59,994 nucleotides of DNA from Bacteroidetes bacterium UBA4408 (GCA_002389785.1 DGQS01000051.1:1-59994); one strand, 5' to 3'; counted from the stretch's first letter, positions 47,301 through 56,145 are shown. The notes: generated by a model not told the origin, from the letters alone. A program made the numbers and translations.

Positions 47301-50300
47301 TGGTACAAGCCAAACCTTATGTGGCACAACCGCTACTACGCTAGCAGCGAATACTCCAACAGCAGGAAGTGGTTTATGGACCATATTTTCTGGAACAGGT
47401 GGAACTTTAACTAATCCATCCAGTCCAACCTCAGGATTTAGCGGTGTCGCAGGAAACACCTATGTATTATTTTGGACCATTTCAAATTCACCCTGTACAG
47501 CTTCTTCTGATTCGATGGTTGTTTATTTTCCACAAAATCCAACTACCGCAGATGCCGGTGCTGATCAGCTTAAATGCGGTTTAACAGTAACAACGCTTGC
47601 AGGGAATACACCTACTGTTGGAACCGGAGTATGGAGTAAAGTAAGTGGTATTGGCGGAAGTTTTGGAAATACTACTTCACCAACCTCAACATTTACCGGA
47701 ACTGCAGGCAATTCGTATACCTTAAGATGGACCATCAGCAATTCAATTTGTACTACATCAAGTAACGATGTAAACATTGACTTTCCGTTGAACCCTACTA
47801 CTGCTTCAGCAGGAAACGATACAAACATTTGTAATGGTTCTATCATCAACTTAAAAGCAAACACTCCCATCATCGGAAGCGGAAGCTGGAGTATACTTTC
47901 GGGTTCGTGTTCAATTACCTCCACTACCTCACCTACCAGTACAGCCAGCGCATTTACTAACAATACCATTACCAGCCTGGTATGGTCAATCACAAATGGA
48001 GCATGTCCTGTTTCAAGAGACACCGTGCGTATAAATTCAAATGCTAGTTTTTGTGCAGCAACCCTAGCTGATTTTACAGCAAATAAAACTACTGCATGTA
48101 CAGGTGAAGTAATTACATATACCGATTTATCGAGCAATGCAACTTCCTGGAGTTGGAACTTTGGAAGCAATGCTAGTCCAGCAACTGCAAATACACAAGG
48201 ACCTCATGCTGTTACCTATAGCACAACAGGGAATAAAACAATTTCGCTTACTGCAACCGGCCCGGGAGGATCAAATACGAAAACAAAAACCAATTATGTT
48301 ACTATAATTACTGTACCCGGCTCGGCAACCGGAATTACTGGCAACACTAGTATATGTGCCGGTACAAGCTCAGTTGCATATTCAATTACTGCGGTTGCAA
48401 CTGCAACAAATTATGTGTGGACAGTACCCACCGGTGCTTCAATTGTTTCGGGTGCCGGCACTAACTCAATTACTGTAGACTATTCAGGAAGTGCGGTTTC
48501 AGGCAATGTGTCGGTATATGCTTCAAACGCCTGCGGCAATGGTGCTACTACTAATCTAGCTGTAAACGTTTCAGCAAGTCCTACTACTTCAAACGCCGGA
48601 CCTGATCAAACAAGTTTATGTGGCACTACAACTGCTAACCTTGCAGCAAACACACCTACAACTGGAACCGGAGCATGGTCGATAGTAAGCGGTGGAACTG
48701 GAACTTTTAGTAACAGCACAAGCGCAAACTCAACGTTTACGGGAACTGCAGGAGCAACTTATACGCTTCGATGGACCATTTCCAATGCACCATGTGCCGC
48801 ATCAACTGATGATGTACTAATTAAATTTAATCAAAATCCAAGTACCGCCGCTGCAGGCTTAGACCAAACTGCTTTATGTGGATTGACAAGTGCAACATTA
48901 GCAGGAAATACTCCTAGTATTGGAAGCGGGAGTTGGACAATACTCAGCGGTAGCGGAGGATCCTTTTCTAATTCCAATTTACCTAATTCAATTTTTGTTG
49001 GAACCGCAGGAAACAGTTATACTTTACAATGGACAATTAGTAATTCTCCTTGTGCTGCTTCAAGCGATAATGTATTGATTAGTTTCCCTTTAAATCCAAG
49101 TACTTCTTCAGCTGGTACTGATCAAACATTATGTGGAGCAACCTCTGCAACTTTAGCAGGGTCAACACCTACAGTTGGAAATGGAAGCTGGTCAATCGTT
49201 TCAGGTGGAAGTGGTAATTTCTCTTCTGCTACAAATCCATCAGCAACCTTTTCGCCCATTAGTGGAACAGTATTTACGCTAAGATGGACTATCAGCAATT
49301 CGCCTTGCAGTGCATCAAGCGATGATGTTGTAATTTCCTTTTTACAAAATCCAACTACAGCGAATGCCGGTTCTGATCAAACAGTTTGTGGAAGCAACTC
49401 AGCAGCGCTGGCAGCAAATGTTCCAACTTCCGGTAATGGAACATGGGCGATTGTGAGTGGTGGAAGTGGAACTTTCAGCAATACCACCTCTGCTACTTCA
49501 ACTTTTACAGGAACAGCAGGAAGTTCATATGTGCTAAGTTGGACAATTAGTACGACAAATTGTGGTGCTTCTTCTGATAATGTAAGTATTTCATTTCCAC
49601 AAAATCCAAGTACTGCAAATGCCGGATTAGATCAAAACTTATGTGGAGTTAATAGTGCCACCTTGGCCGCAAGTGTTCCTTCTATTGGTACCGGCTCTTG
49701 GAGTATACAATCGGGAGGTACAGGAAATTTCAGTAACGCAGCGAGCGCAAATTCAACATTTACGGGAATTGCGGGAAATACTTACACCTTGAGATGGACA
49801 GTAAGTAATTCACCTTGTACAGCATCAAGTGACGACGTGATCATTTCATTTCCACTTAATCCAACTGTTTCAGCTGCAGGATCGGATCAGGAAATTTGCG
49901 GAATAACTTCAGCAACATTGGCTGCGAATACTCCATTAACCGGAACAGGAAGCTGGAGTAAAATTAGTGGTACTGGTGGTTCATTTGCATCGACAAGTAA
50001 TCCAACCACGATTTTTAACGGTACTGCGGGAGTAGTGTATATTTTGCGTTGGACGATCACAACTGCAACATGCGGAACAACTAGTGATGATGTGCAAGTG
50101 TCATTTTATCAAAATCCGAGTAGTGCAAATGCAGGTTTAGATCAAACTCTTTGCGGTCAAACAACTGCAAACTTAGCTGCAGTTGCTCCAACCATTGGAA
50201 CCGGAACTTGGAGCATCGTAAGTGGCGGTGCCGGAAGTTTTAGCTCGGTTAATTCGGCTACAAGTTCATTTAATGGAACAGCCGGAAACACTTATCAATT

Positions 50301-52842
50301 GCGATGGACAATTAGTAATGCTACTTGTATATCGAACAGTGACGATGTTACTGTTTCATTTCCAATAAATCCAACAACTGCAGATGCGGGCCCGGCTCAA
50401 TATTTATGTGGAGCTAACAGTGCTACCCTTGCAGCAAATATTCCGATAATTGGATCCGGTAGCTGGAGTATCGTTTCTGGAGGTAGTGGTAGTTTCACTT
50501 CTGCAACAAATGCAAATACTGTATTTACAGGAACTGCAGGAAACATTTACACCCTTCGATGGACCATTACAAATGCTCCTTGTGGAAGTAATTTTGATGA
50601 AGTCCAAATTTCGTTTCCATTTAATCCAAGCGTGTCTAATGCTGGATCAGATACTACAATTTGTAATGGTTCAAGCATAGTGTTGAATGCAACCAATCCT
50701 ATTGTAGGAACCGGAACATGGTCGATTGTTTCTGGTTCAGCAAATTTATCAAACATCAATTCTCCGATTAGCAGTGCAACGGTTTTTGCACCTGATACCA
50801 ATACCGTTCTTGTTTGGACTGTGAGTGCAAATTCTTGTCCCGATTCAAGAGACACTGTTATTATTACCAGCAATACAGCTGTGTGTATTGTTACGGTTGC
50901 TGATTTTATTGCGGATACTACTGCAACATGCATTGGTTCATCGGTAGTGTTTACTGATTTATCAAATCAAGCTACATCCTGGTCATGGAATTTTGGCGCA
51001 GGGGCAACACCCGCTACAATTACCGGTGCAGGACCACACACAGTAACCTATTCAACGGCGGGGCAAAAAACCGTTACGTTAACAGTTAGTGGACCCGGAG
51101 GAACAGATGTTAAAACAAAAACGAATTACATCAACATTCAACAAATTCCTGCTGCGGCATCAACAATTTCCGGTGCAACTACAATTTGCGAAGGCCAAAC
51201 GAATGTTCAATATACAGTTCCAGTCATATCGGATGCATTAGCCTATAATTGGTTGTTACCTAATGGAGCCAGCATAACAAGTGCAAATCAAAATAATATT
51301 GTGGTGAGTTATGCAACCGGTGCACAATCGGGTTCTATTAGTGTAGAAGGAACTAATGGGTGTGGAACAGGAGCAGCTTCAACGCTCGCAATCACAGTAA
51401 ATCAGTATCCTTCAGCAGCCGGTTTAATTAGTGGTTTGGATACTATTTGTGATGGGTCCAGTGGAGTGACTTATACGGTTGGAAATATCGCAAATGCTAC
51501 CAGTTATTACTGGATTTTACCCAGCGGAGTGAGCAGTAGCACTGGTACTACAATAACTACCTCTCCAAGTATTAACTTAGATTTTCAAATAGGACTAACG
51601 GGCGGGATAATACAAGTATTTGGACAAAATTCTTGTGGCGATGGTGATACATCCACTGCATTTACATTTGTAATTGCTCCTTATCCTTCTGCAGCTGGAA
51701 CTATAATTGGATCAACCTTGGTAAGTGCATGTAGCAATCAGTTAGGGATTACTTATTCAGTTCCTGTAATTGCAAACGCTTTGAGTTATTCATGGACCTT
51801 GCCTCCTTTAGCAACGCTAAGTAGTGGTGCTGGAACCAATAGTATACAAGTAGATTTTGATGTAGCTTCTAGCTCCGGAAACATTGAAGTTAGTGGCGTG
51901 AATGCATGTGGTAATGGACCAAGTTCTTTACTTGCTGTTAATTTTACCCCAATACCTGTAACTGAAATTTGCTATGCAACAGTTGATTCAGCAACCGTTC
52001 AGAGCATATTATATTGGCAGCGTCCACCTCAAAGTTATGTGGATAGTTTTGTAGTATATAGCGATGCGACCGGTGGTTCAAACTTAATTAGAATAGGCGC
52101 GTTAGCTAATTCAGCAGCTGTACCAACTACTTTTATCGATCCATTTTCATCACCCATTATAAATGCAGTTACTTATCAAATTGCGACCAAAGATTCGTGC
52201 AACAATCAATTAAGTTTGAGTGCAACGGTGGTTCACAAAACCATTAATTTAAATGGGACATTAGGATGGAGTGGACCAGCAAAATTATATTGGAATGAAT
52301 ACTTAGGAATTGCCGATCCGGGCAGAACATATACTGTATTGCGCGACACAACAGGTATTGGAGCCTTTAATGATACACTCGCTAAAGGAATTCTTCCTGC
52401 TCCCATTATGAACTATACAGATATAACCTCTTCACAATACCCACTTTGCAGGTATGTTATTGTGATGGAATTTAGCACTACATGCGATCCGACACAACGA
52501 ATAATGCTCAGCAAAAACACTTCACGTTCAAACATAAAAAATCGTGCTGCAATGTTGCCAGATAATATTATTCCCGAATTCGAAAATGAAAATTCGGTTG
52601 TAGTATATCCAAACCCTGCAAAAAATTTAGTGCATATTTCAATTGCAGGAACTTCTAAGGAATATCAATTAAGTTTAATTAGCATTGTAGGACAAAAAAT
52701 TATTTCAACCGAAGTAATGAATTCGAATGGATATTCTACTACTACTGATCTTTCTTTAAAATCTGTTGCACCGGGAATCTATTTTGTACTAATTGAAAGC
52801 GAAAATGGATTTTCGAAAGTGATGAAATTGAAAGTGGAATAA
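41308..52842 (+). CDS. Giant repeat adhesin with T9SS sorting domain (3,844 residues)
   Basis: The protein has a signal peptide (1-23, ending VSAQ), then a beta-helix-like N-terminal part (25-690). GEVED domains follow at about 792-948 and 1577-1731, with an Ig-like region (949-1055) and FG-GAP/VCBS calcium-binding repeats (1055-1405; DINNDGFTD, DYDLDGDMD, DLNGDGELD) between them. Next come five Ig-like repeats (1823-2252), PKD and PKD-like domains, nine more Ig-like repeats (2426-3196), PKD and three PKD-like domains (3197-3551), an Fn3-like module, and a type A sorting domain (VVVYPNPAKNLVHIS). It should be exported by T9SS to the surface and act in adhesion or matrix building. No enzymatic motif was seen. 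Confidence 0.9.
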   Translation: MKKLLLKLVILFYLCIATSEVSAQSVGDYRTRAAGAWSSTTVWQTYQILIGWQNTTVPPTNSNGAISILHAITISGGATVNTDQTTISTGGSLTLSDGTLNLYNGSGNDLIITGGTFTMNNASSALNAPSGFALVYATSGTVALSNGTIAAGMNINTYNATALTITQASSSNLTLNGQITNYSTAAVWTATSATFTFGSNGFLYNGIGGVFTIAGSGTNNIGSSSSTSRSGIITNAGTFSKTTSAVLNVNASSFDNTGTIQLITVASNFYLHSAGDIFGILDANIAGSNFYYNTASKNFYAGLTLKGSGTHHINASITYNISGTSAYTFGGVINFNSPAAIPADINITGATLNCNKGVSFDGPGYSVFTYSPQINVATGGSFSTSIDDTLSIMPYFGTTAVPSTLTINNNITIGGPMSVNSICSMQGSGTAYFYGDLLANAGLINNSSFQFVGTSAQSVSGSSGRISTTVINNATDVTFSTNHNLFTSLTFTKGKISISDKLFIPGTASISGVSATKYFTGNGYLKRNLSPSSSYTFPVGNSTGYLPATLTTAAGFVADTIWMRIESTKFSSSYNGSFAATGQPLTTHVVEPVWRIVESTSGGTSFSNLTLQWNGSNETYLFARNTCGVVSNGGGAWSAVASGAAGGSNPYTRSTTTATIPVGTLKTALFGIADNSVVYSSNRITSDRQTRNVCAGGSFTFFFSVLDSNSMSASNVFTAQLSDANGSFASPIAIGSVVAKGGRNLTCTIPAGTAVGHYSVRVVSSNTPMAEQRNVFGYYEQRLSVRSFCYSCPGAYSTVSCGTNFINYVSLNYLYHASACESVSAFTYSSYGYEDYESDGNSYNNTATIVRGRQEYLYVTTTASSIISVWIDYNRNGVYEASEWNQVTTASTANAQAQLIFTVPLTASLGYTGMRIRNRAVGSPNGSGDACTTFGSGETEDYYIYIADQLSKSSHTPTTNNRCVTASTSPTLTYNSVIKKSSVTAANFQLQGSISGIKPATLTGGGTTTITINPTQNFEPGEVVSVAASGKSIIDTSLQTSTEYCYQFTTAASVAPKTFKKHALTGSGASVINNYSADINNDGFTDLIEVNSSAATSYISISRGNGNGTFLTPTYIYTSATPYSTAIADYDLDGDMDIAIGYSAQYKVDIYYNNGTGSFTGPSNITTRYRARIVLPFYLLDNEAPSILCANTSDSAISVIQNKGNGVIGDLTRTKVGSPIQSMVTGDFNLDGLLDVAISCSDNTIKIYEFYTRKSFALRNSFSCGGTTPFELKTADLNGDGELDLVWSNFSSANIGYALGGSAFTFGTVSLASTNANPFRLALADYDGDCDIDAACSLAGTADFNFFENTAGVLSLYNNPKGNNSAGYIVSITSADYDEDGDIDIVGSSVAYSSKTFLENASYTIQTGSVSGPLCNNPSISTSWVVSDSLPSSNLFYVQLSDASGSFASPTYLDTIAGQFSGSATVVIPTVTAGTGYRIRVTSNFSGITYFDNGTNISIGASPANPNINFVCSGTSTILSATGGTTYTWSPSTYLSAATGSPVTATPAVTQTITMIAKDIAGCSSTARTASVGPTCYCYPNYANNTCSNDYIASVQFNTLNYSNSTCGGNDNNTTINYYTTATPNVATDLNRLSTYTLSLLAGAANPEGFGVWIDYNQDGDFADAGEFIYSSPTTANQTFTSPISVPGTATLGITRMRVMISRGTLVTSGFDCSTTLSRGETQDFYIRISGCVPPTVYTVSGGGTICSSQTGSVALSNSTAGVTYALYRNAVATGTTLSGTGTALSFTGITSAGTYSIYGTNSLGCKIKMQDSVSITVISLPTTANAGSDQTKCGQTSTTLTANAPTSGTGSWTIVSGSGGSFSATNNPSATFTAAAGSTNTLRWTISNSPCTASSDDVIISFPLNPTTASAGPDQLALCGLTSATLAANTPSVGTGTWTVVSGTGGSFSNAASASSTFIGTSGNTYTLRWTITNSTCTASSDDVQIAFPKNPTTANAGTSQTLCGTTATTLAANTPTAGSGLWTIFSGTGGTLTNPSSPTSGFSGVAGNTYVLFWTISNSPCTASSDSMVVYFPQNPTTADAGADQLKCGLTVTTLAGNTPTVGTGVWSKVSGIGGSFGNTTSPTSTFTGTAGNSYTLRWTISNSICTTSSNDVNIDFPLNPTTASAGNDTNICNGSIINLKANTPIIGSGSWSILSGSCSITSTTSPTSTASAFTNNTITSLVWSITNGACPVSRDTVRINSNASFCAATLADFTANKTTACTGEVITYTDLSSNATSWSWNFGSNASPATANTQGPHAVTYSTTGNKTISLTATGPGGSNTKTKTNYVTIITVPGSATGITGNTSICAGTSSVAYSITAVATATNYVWTVPTGASIVSGAGTNSITVDYSGSAVSGNVSVYASNACGNGATTNLAVNVSASPTTSNAGPDQTSLCGTTTANLAANTPTTGTGAWSIVSGGTGTFSNSTSANSTFTGTAGATYTLRWTISNAPCAASTDDVLIKFNQNPSTAAAGLDQTALCGLTSATLAGNTPSIGSGSWTILSGSGGSFSNSNLPNSIFVGTAGNSYTLQWTISNSPCAASSDNVLISFPLNPSTSSAGTDQTLCGATSATLAGSTPTVGNGSWSIVSGGSGNFSSATNPSATFSPISGTVFTLRWTISNSPCSASSDDVVISFLQNPTTANAGSDQTVCGSNSAALAANVPTSGNGTWAIVSGGSGTFSNTTSATSTFTGTAGSSYVLSWTISTTNCGASSDNVSISFPQNPSTANAGLDQNLCGVNSATLAASVPSIGTGSWSIQSGGTGNFSNAASANSTFTGIAGNTYTLRWTVSNSPCTASSDDVIISFPLNPTVSAAGSDQEICGITSATLAANTPLTGTGSWSKISGTGGSFASTSNPTTIFNGTAGVVYILRWTITTATCGTTSDDVQVSFYQNPSSANAGLDQTLCGQTTANLAAVAPTIGTGTWSIVSGGAGSFSSVNSATSSFNGTAGNTYQLRWTISNATCISNSDDVTVSFPINPTTADAGPAQYLCGANSATLAANIPIIGSGSWSIVSGGSGSFTSATNANTVFTGTAGNIYTLRWTITNAPCGSNFDEVQISFPFNPSVSNAGSDTTICNGSSIVLNATNPIVGTGTWSIVSGSANLSNINSPISSATVFAPDTNTVLVWTVSANSCPDSRDTVIITSNTAVCIVTVADFIADTTATCIGSSVVFTDLSNQATSWSWNFGAGATPATITGAGPHTVTYSTAGQKTVTLTVSGPGGTDVKTKTNYINIQQIPAAASTISGATTICEGQTNVQYTVPVISDALAYNWLLPNGASITSANQNNIVVSYATGAQSGSISVEGTNGCGTGAASTLAITVNQYPSAAGLISGLDTICDGSSGVTYTVGNIANATSYYWILPSGVSSSTGTTITTSPSINLDFQIGLTGGIIQVFGQNSCGDGDTSTAFTFVIAPYPSAAGTIIGSTLVSACSNQLGITYSVPVIANALSYSWTLPPLATLSSGAGTNSIQVDFDVASSSGNIEVSGVNACGNGPSSLLAVNFTPIPVTEICYATVDSATVQSILYWQRPPQSYVDSFVVYSDATGGSNLIRIGALANSAAVPTTFIDPFSSPIINAVTYQIATKDSCNNQLSLSATVVHKTINLNGTLGWSGPAKLYWNEYLGIADPGRTYTVLRDTTGIGAFNDTLAKGILPAPIMNYTDITSSQYPLCRYVIVMEFSTTCDPTQRIMLSKNTSRSNIKNRAAMLPDNIIPEFENENSVVVYPNPAKNLVHISIAGTSKEYQLSLISIVGQKIISTEVMNSNGYSTTTDLSLKSVAPGIYFVLIESENGFSKVMKLKVE
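46774..48063 (+). repeat. Ig-like repeat block 1 (five units of 255-267 bases)
   Basis: Units begin at 46774, 47029, 47287, 47542 and 47797, each encoding 85-89 residues of the pattern AG.DQ..CG....LAANTP..G.G.W..VSG...F...........AG..Y.LRW.ISNS.C..SSDDV. The fifth unit is divergent (ICNGS, SRDTV) and leads into a PKD domain. Confidence 0.9.
48583..50895 (+). repeat. Ig-like repeat block 2 (nine units of 255-267 bases)
   Basis: Units begin at 48583, 48841, 49099, 49354, 49609, 49864, 50119, 50374 and 50629. The ninth is again the divergent ICNGS...SRDTV form followed by a PKD domain, mirroring block 1. Copies are clearly related but not identical in DNA. Confidence 0.9.
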
Positions 52843-52897
52843 ATATATTTTAGGGTATAACTTATTTTTATAATCAATTAAGTTAAAATTTAGATTC

Positions 52898-53959
52898 ATG
52901 GAACAACAAACGAAAAAAAACAACAGACAAAAATTGTGTTTGATTTTTAGCCTAATTCTTTTAGTTTTTTCACTTTCAAGCAGGGCAACTGTAATGACAG
53001 TAAACAATGCCGGAGCAGGTCAATATGCAGATTTAAATACTGCATACATTGCAGCCAATGTAGGTGATACTTTATTGATTAGCGGTTCGGCAAACGAATA
53101 TTCCATAACCGGGAATTGGGCAAAAAATTTGGTGGTAATCGGAAGTGGTTTTAATTCGCCCAAGCAGGTTTTTAAAGAAGTAAAATTTGGGCCTAATTCT
53201 TTTACAACCACCAGCGGCTCAAGATTTCTGGGAATTCATTTTATCAATCAATTTATTTTTGGAGCTAGCCTGGATTCTTTGTATTTTGAAAGTTGCAGGT
53301 TTGAAGAAACTGTGGGTGCCTCATCAACCATGACGGTTACTTCGCTAAGTTTCGTCAATTGCCTTTTTCGTTATTTTGGCGCAGGTGCATCAATTCCTAA
53401 CATTGATTTTAGTGTAATTCATGCTAATTCAGTATTGTTCTCACATTGCATCTTTAATGGTTCCATAATAGGATCGAACAACACAAGGGTATTTGATGTG
53501 ACTTTTGATCATTGTGTTTTTCTTAGACAAAATAACTTTTTACTTTTAGTGTATAATGCGGTAGTTTCAAATTCTATTATCTATAATTCAAGTGTACTGG
53601 GAACTGTGTATAATTCTGCCTTTAATAATAATCTATCACGGTTGAACATTTCTAATGGATGGGCATTAAATGGAAATACCAGTACACATGATACGGATGC
53701 AGTAGATCCATTATTTGTGAATGTTCCCTTTTTAAGTAATTATGCAACAACTTGGGATTTTCATTTACAAAATGGCTCACCTGCCAAAGGATGGGATTCA
53801 AATGGTTCGGATGCCGGTTTACATGATATTACCAGCAGTTTTGATGAAGCAGGTGAACCACAAAATATTCCGGTAATACGCCAAATGATATTACAAACTG
53901 CAACAGTACCTCAAAATGGAAGTGTTACAGTAAAAGTAAGAAGTACAAAATCAAGATAA
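52898..53959 (+). CDS. Secreted beta-helix protein, paralogue 1 of 3
   Basis: The 353-residue protein has an N-terminal export signal (KLCLIFSLILLVFSLSS after a basic start) and the mature start ATVMTVNNAGAGQYADLNTA. The middle is a right-handed parallel beta-helix with stacked short strands (SLYFESCRFEE, SLSFVNCLFRYF, VTFDHCVFL, NSIIYNSSVLG). It ends with NIPVIRQM and the tail VKVRSTKSR. It lacks the YPNP-type T9SS domain. Closely related proteins follow at 53985 and 55068. Gap to the giant gene is 55 bases. Function unknown; a surface or matrix protein is likely. Confidence 0.78.
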   Translation: MEQQTKKNNRQKLCLIFSLILLVFSLSSRATVMTVNNAGAGQYADLNTAYIAANVGDTLLISGSANEYSITGNWAKNLVVIGSGFNSPKQVFKEVKFGPNSFTTTSGSRFLGIHFINQFIFGASLDSLYFESCRFEETVGASSTMTVTSLSFVNCLFRYFGAGASIPNIDFSVIHANSVLFSHCIFNGSIIGSNNTRVFDVTFDHCVFLRQNNFLLLVYNAVVSNSIIYNSSVLGTVYNSAFNNNLSRLNISNGWALNGNTSTHDTDAVDPLFVNVPFLSNYATTWDFHLQNGSPAKGWDSNGSDAGLHDITSSFDEAGEPQNIPVIRQMILQTATVPQNGSVTVKVRSTKSR

Positions 53960-53984
53960 AACGTTCAATTAAATTCAATTGCAG

Positions 53985-55010
53985 ATGAAAAAAATAAACT
54001 TATTATTATTACTACTCACTTTTATTACAACACAAAATTTTGCGACTGTTTTAACGGTGAATAATTCTCCTGCAGGTGGAGGACAATATGCACAAATTAA
54101 TGCAGCTATTTCAGCTGCTTCGCCCGGTGATACAATTTATGTGAATGGCAGTAGTGCAGTCTATTTGGATGCTACTATTACGAAAAGTTTAACTTTACTC
54201 GGCTCAGGAACATTTTCGCCAAAACAGTCTACTTTTCCAACATCTATTTCTACAGTTAATATAAATAGTGGTGTCTCAAATGTTACTATCAAAGGCTTTA
54301 ATATTGGTTCTTCTGTTTCCGTATCTGGTAATTCAAATGTAAGTTTTGTTACTATTTCGGATAATTTTTTTTCTAACAATTGCTTTACTTACGCACAGCT
54401 CACTAACGTGCATGACATTGTAATTACAAATAATATTCAATCCGGTAATAGTTATTTTTGCAATGTTTTCAATAATGGTGGTTGTTACAATTTTTTAATC
54501 AGTAACAATTTAATCAATGGGTATATCGAGAATTTTAATTTTCCAAGCAGCACCATACAAAATAATACTTTTTTCAATGGTGGAAATGCTTTTGGCGGAA
54601 GTACAGTTGCTGTAACCGGTTGTGTAATTAAAAATAATATTTTTTATAATTCGCACCCAAGTAATGGAACAAGCTCGTGCATCTTTTTAAACAACATTAC
54701 TTATTCAACTTCGGTAACCTATCCAAGCTTAGGTGGCAGTAATATTGACAACACGAATCCGCAATTGACGAATGTAGCAAGCAGCGGTGGGTACTCCCCT
54801 ACTTATAATTTTACTGTTGCACCTACTTCACCTGCCCATTTAGCCGGAACCGATGGAACTGATTTGGGATATTATGGCGGAATATTAAGAGCAAGCGCAT
54901 ATGGAGAAGTATACAATTTACCTGTAATACGCGAAATGGATGTTACGAATACTAGTGTGATACAAGGTGGTGCAATAAATGTAAAAGTTAGATCTACAAA
55001 GGCAAGATAA
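53985..55010 (+). CDS. Secreted beta-helix protein, paralogue 2 of 3
   Basis: The 341-residue protein has a signal peptide (MKKINLLLLLLTFITTQNF) and mature start ATVLTVNNSPAGGGQYAQIN. Beta-helix rungs such as NVTIKGFNIGSSV, FLISNNLINGYI, CVIKNNIFYNSHPSN and CIFLNNITYSTSVTYPSL are shared almost word for word with paralogue 3. It ends NLPVIREM and VKVRSTKAR. An in-frame TTG lies at 53979, but ATG at 53985 gives a normal signal peptide. Gap to the previous gene is 25 bases, so one operon is likely. No T9SS type A domain. Function unknown. Confidence 0.78.
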   Translation: MKKINLLLLLLTFITTQNFATVLTVNNSPAGGGQYAQINAAISAASPGDTIYVNGSSAVYLDATITKSLTLLGSGTFSPKQSTFPTSISTVNINSGVSNVTIKGFNIGSSVSVSGNSNVSFVTISDNFFSNNCFTYAQLTNVHDIVITNNIQSGNSYFCNVFNNGGCYNFLISNNLINGYIENFNFPSSTIQNNTFFNGGNAFGGSTVAVTGCVIKNNIFYNSHPSNGTSSCIFLNNITYSTSVTYPSLGGSNIDNTNPQLTNVASSGGYSPTYNFTVAPTSPAHLAGTDGTDLGYYGGILRASAYGEVYNLPVIREMDVTNTSVIQGGAINVKVRSTKAR

Positions 55011-55067
55011 ACAACAATTTCCAACAATTAAATAAATGCATATTCATCAACACTAAAATATTAAATC

Positions 55068-56102
55068 ATGAAACTAAAACTAAAAATTTCTATCCTTGCT
55101 CTGATAATTTATACTAATTTAAGTGCCACTGTTATAACAGTAAACAATACTCTCACTGGCGCTGGTCAATTTACACAAATAGATCCTGCAATTACTTCTG
55201 CAGCTGCAGGTGATACAATTTATGTTAGTGGCAGTGCAAGTGCTTACAACAATTGTACTATAACCAAGAGTATAACTTTACTTGGACCGGGGACCTTTTC
55301 TTCAAAACAAAATAGTTTTCCTGCCTCTATTGGTGAAATTACTTTTTCCAGCAATGTTTCTAATGTAACTATTGCAGGTTTTAAAATAACCAATAGTATA
55401 TATGTAAGTAAATTCACAGTATCGCTAAATTCAAATATTAATAATGTAACAATTAGGAATAATTCATTCCCTGCAGGTGCCTTTGGACTTTACTTTAATG
55501 CCTTGTCTAATTCTTCCAACTTTTTAATAAGTGGAAATATTTTGGGTTCGGTTGATTTTTCAATGAATCCGAACCCTAATGTTAGTAACATTACACTTGA
55601 AAACAACATTATTAATGGATACATCAATAGCCTTGTTTGCAATAATAGTTTGATATCAAATAATGTATTTTATAATAACTCAAATGCTTTTAATGCAACC
55701 ATTACAAATGCAACCATTCAAAATAATATCTTTTACAATGCACACCCAAGTAACTTTACAAGCGGTTGTACCTTCTTAAATAATCTAACTTATTCAACTA
55801 GTTTAACCTATCCCACACTTAGTGGAACAGGCAATATTGATAATGTAAACCCACTTTTTATTAATGTTGGAACTACGGGAGGATATGTTGCCACCTATGA
55901 TTTTAGATTACAAAATTCGTCACCTGGTCACAATGCTGGTAACGATGGTAAAGATTTAGGAATTTATGGAGGAAGTGCATTTGTAGCACTTTCTGGAGAA
56001 ACATATAATATGCCCGTTGTACGTCAAATGACTATTACCAACACGAATGTTTCTCAAAATGGCAATTTAAATGTAAATGTAAGAAGTACGAAATCGAGAT
56101 AA
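55068..56102 (+). CDS. Secreted beta-helix protein, paralogue 3 of 3
   Basis: The 344-residue protein has a signal peptide (MKLKLKISILALIIYTNLS) and mature start ATVITVNNTLTGAGQFTQID. The beta-helix rungs are asparagine-rich (NVTIAGFKITNSIYV, NITLENNIINGYIN, ATIQNNIFYNAHPSN). It ends NMPVVRQM and VNVRSTKSR. It is nearest to paralogue 2, which points to a local tandem duplication. Gap before it is 57 bases. It has no type A sorting domain. The asparagine ladders are typical of beta-helices; binding partner unknown. Confidence 0.78.
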   Translation: MKLKLKISILALIIYTNLSATVITVNNTLTGAGQFTQIDPAITSAAAGDTIYVSGSASAYNNCTITKSITLLGPGTFSSKQNSFPASIGEITFSSNVSNVTIAGFKITNSIYVSKFTVSLNSNINNVTIRNNSFPAGAFGLYFNALSNSSNFLISGNILGSVDFSMNPNPNVSNITLENNIINGYINSLVCNNSLISNNVFYNNSNAFNATITNATIQNNIFYNAHPSNFTSGCTFLNNLTYSTSLTYPTLSGTGNIDNVNPLFINVGTTGGYVATYDFRLQNSSPGHNAGNDGKDLGIYGGSAFVALSGETYNMPVVRQMTITNTNVSQNGNLNVNVRSTKSR

Positions 56103-56145
56103 TAATAACTTATCCTATTTAGACCAATCTATAAAAAAATATAGC

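Noticed and set aside
47565..48170. 201-residue minus-strand ORF inside the giant adhesin
   Set aside because: It mirrors the repeats of the plus-strand gene; similar antisense frames recur at each repeat and none has a signal or family.
46774..50895. Repeats considered as a CRISPR array
   Set aside because: Units are 255-267 bases, coding, and divergent, with no spacers or cas genes.
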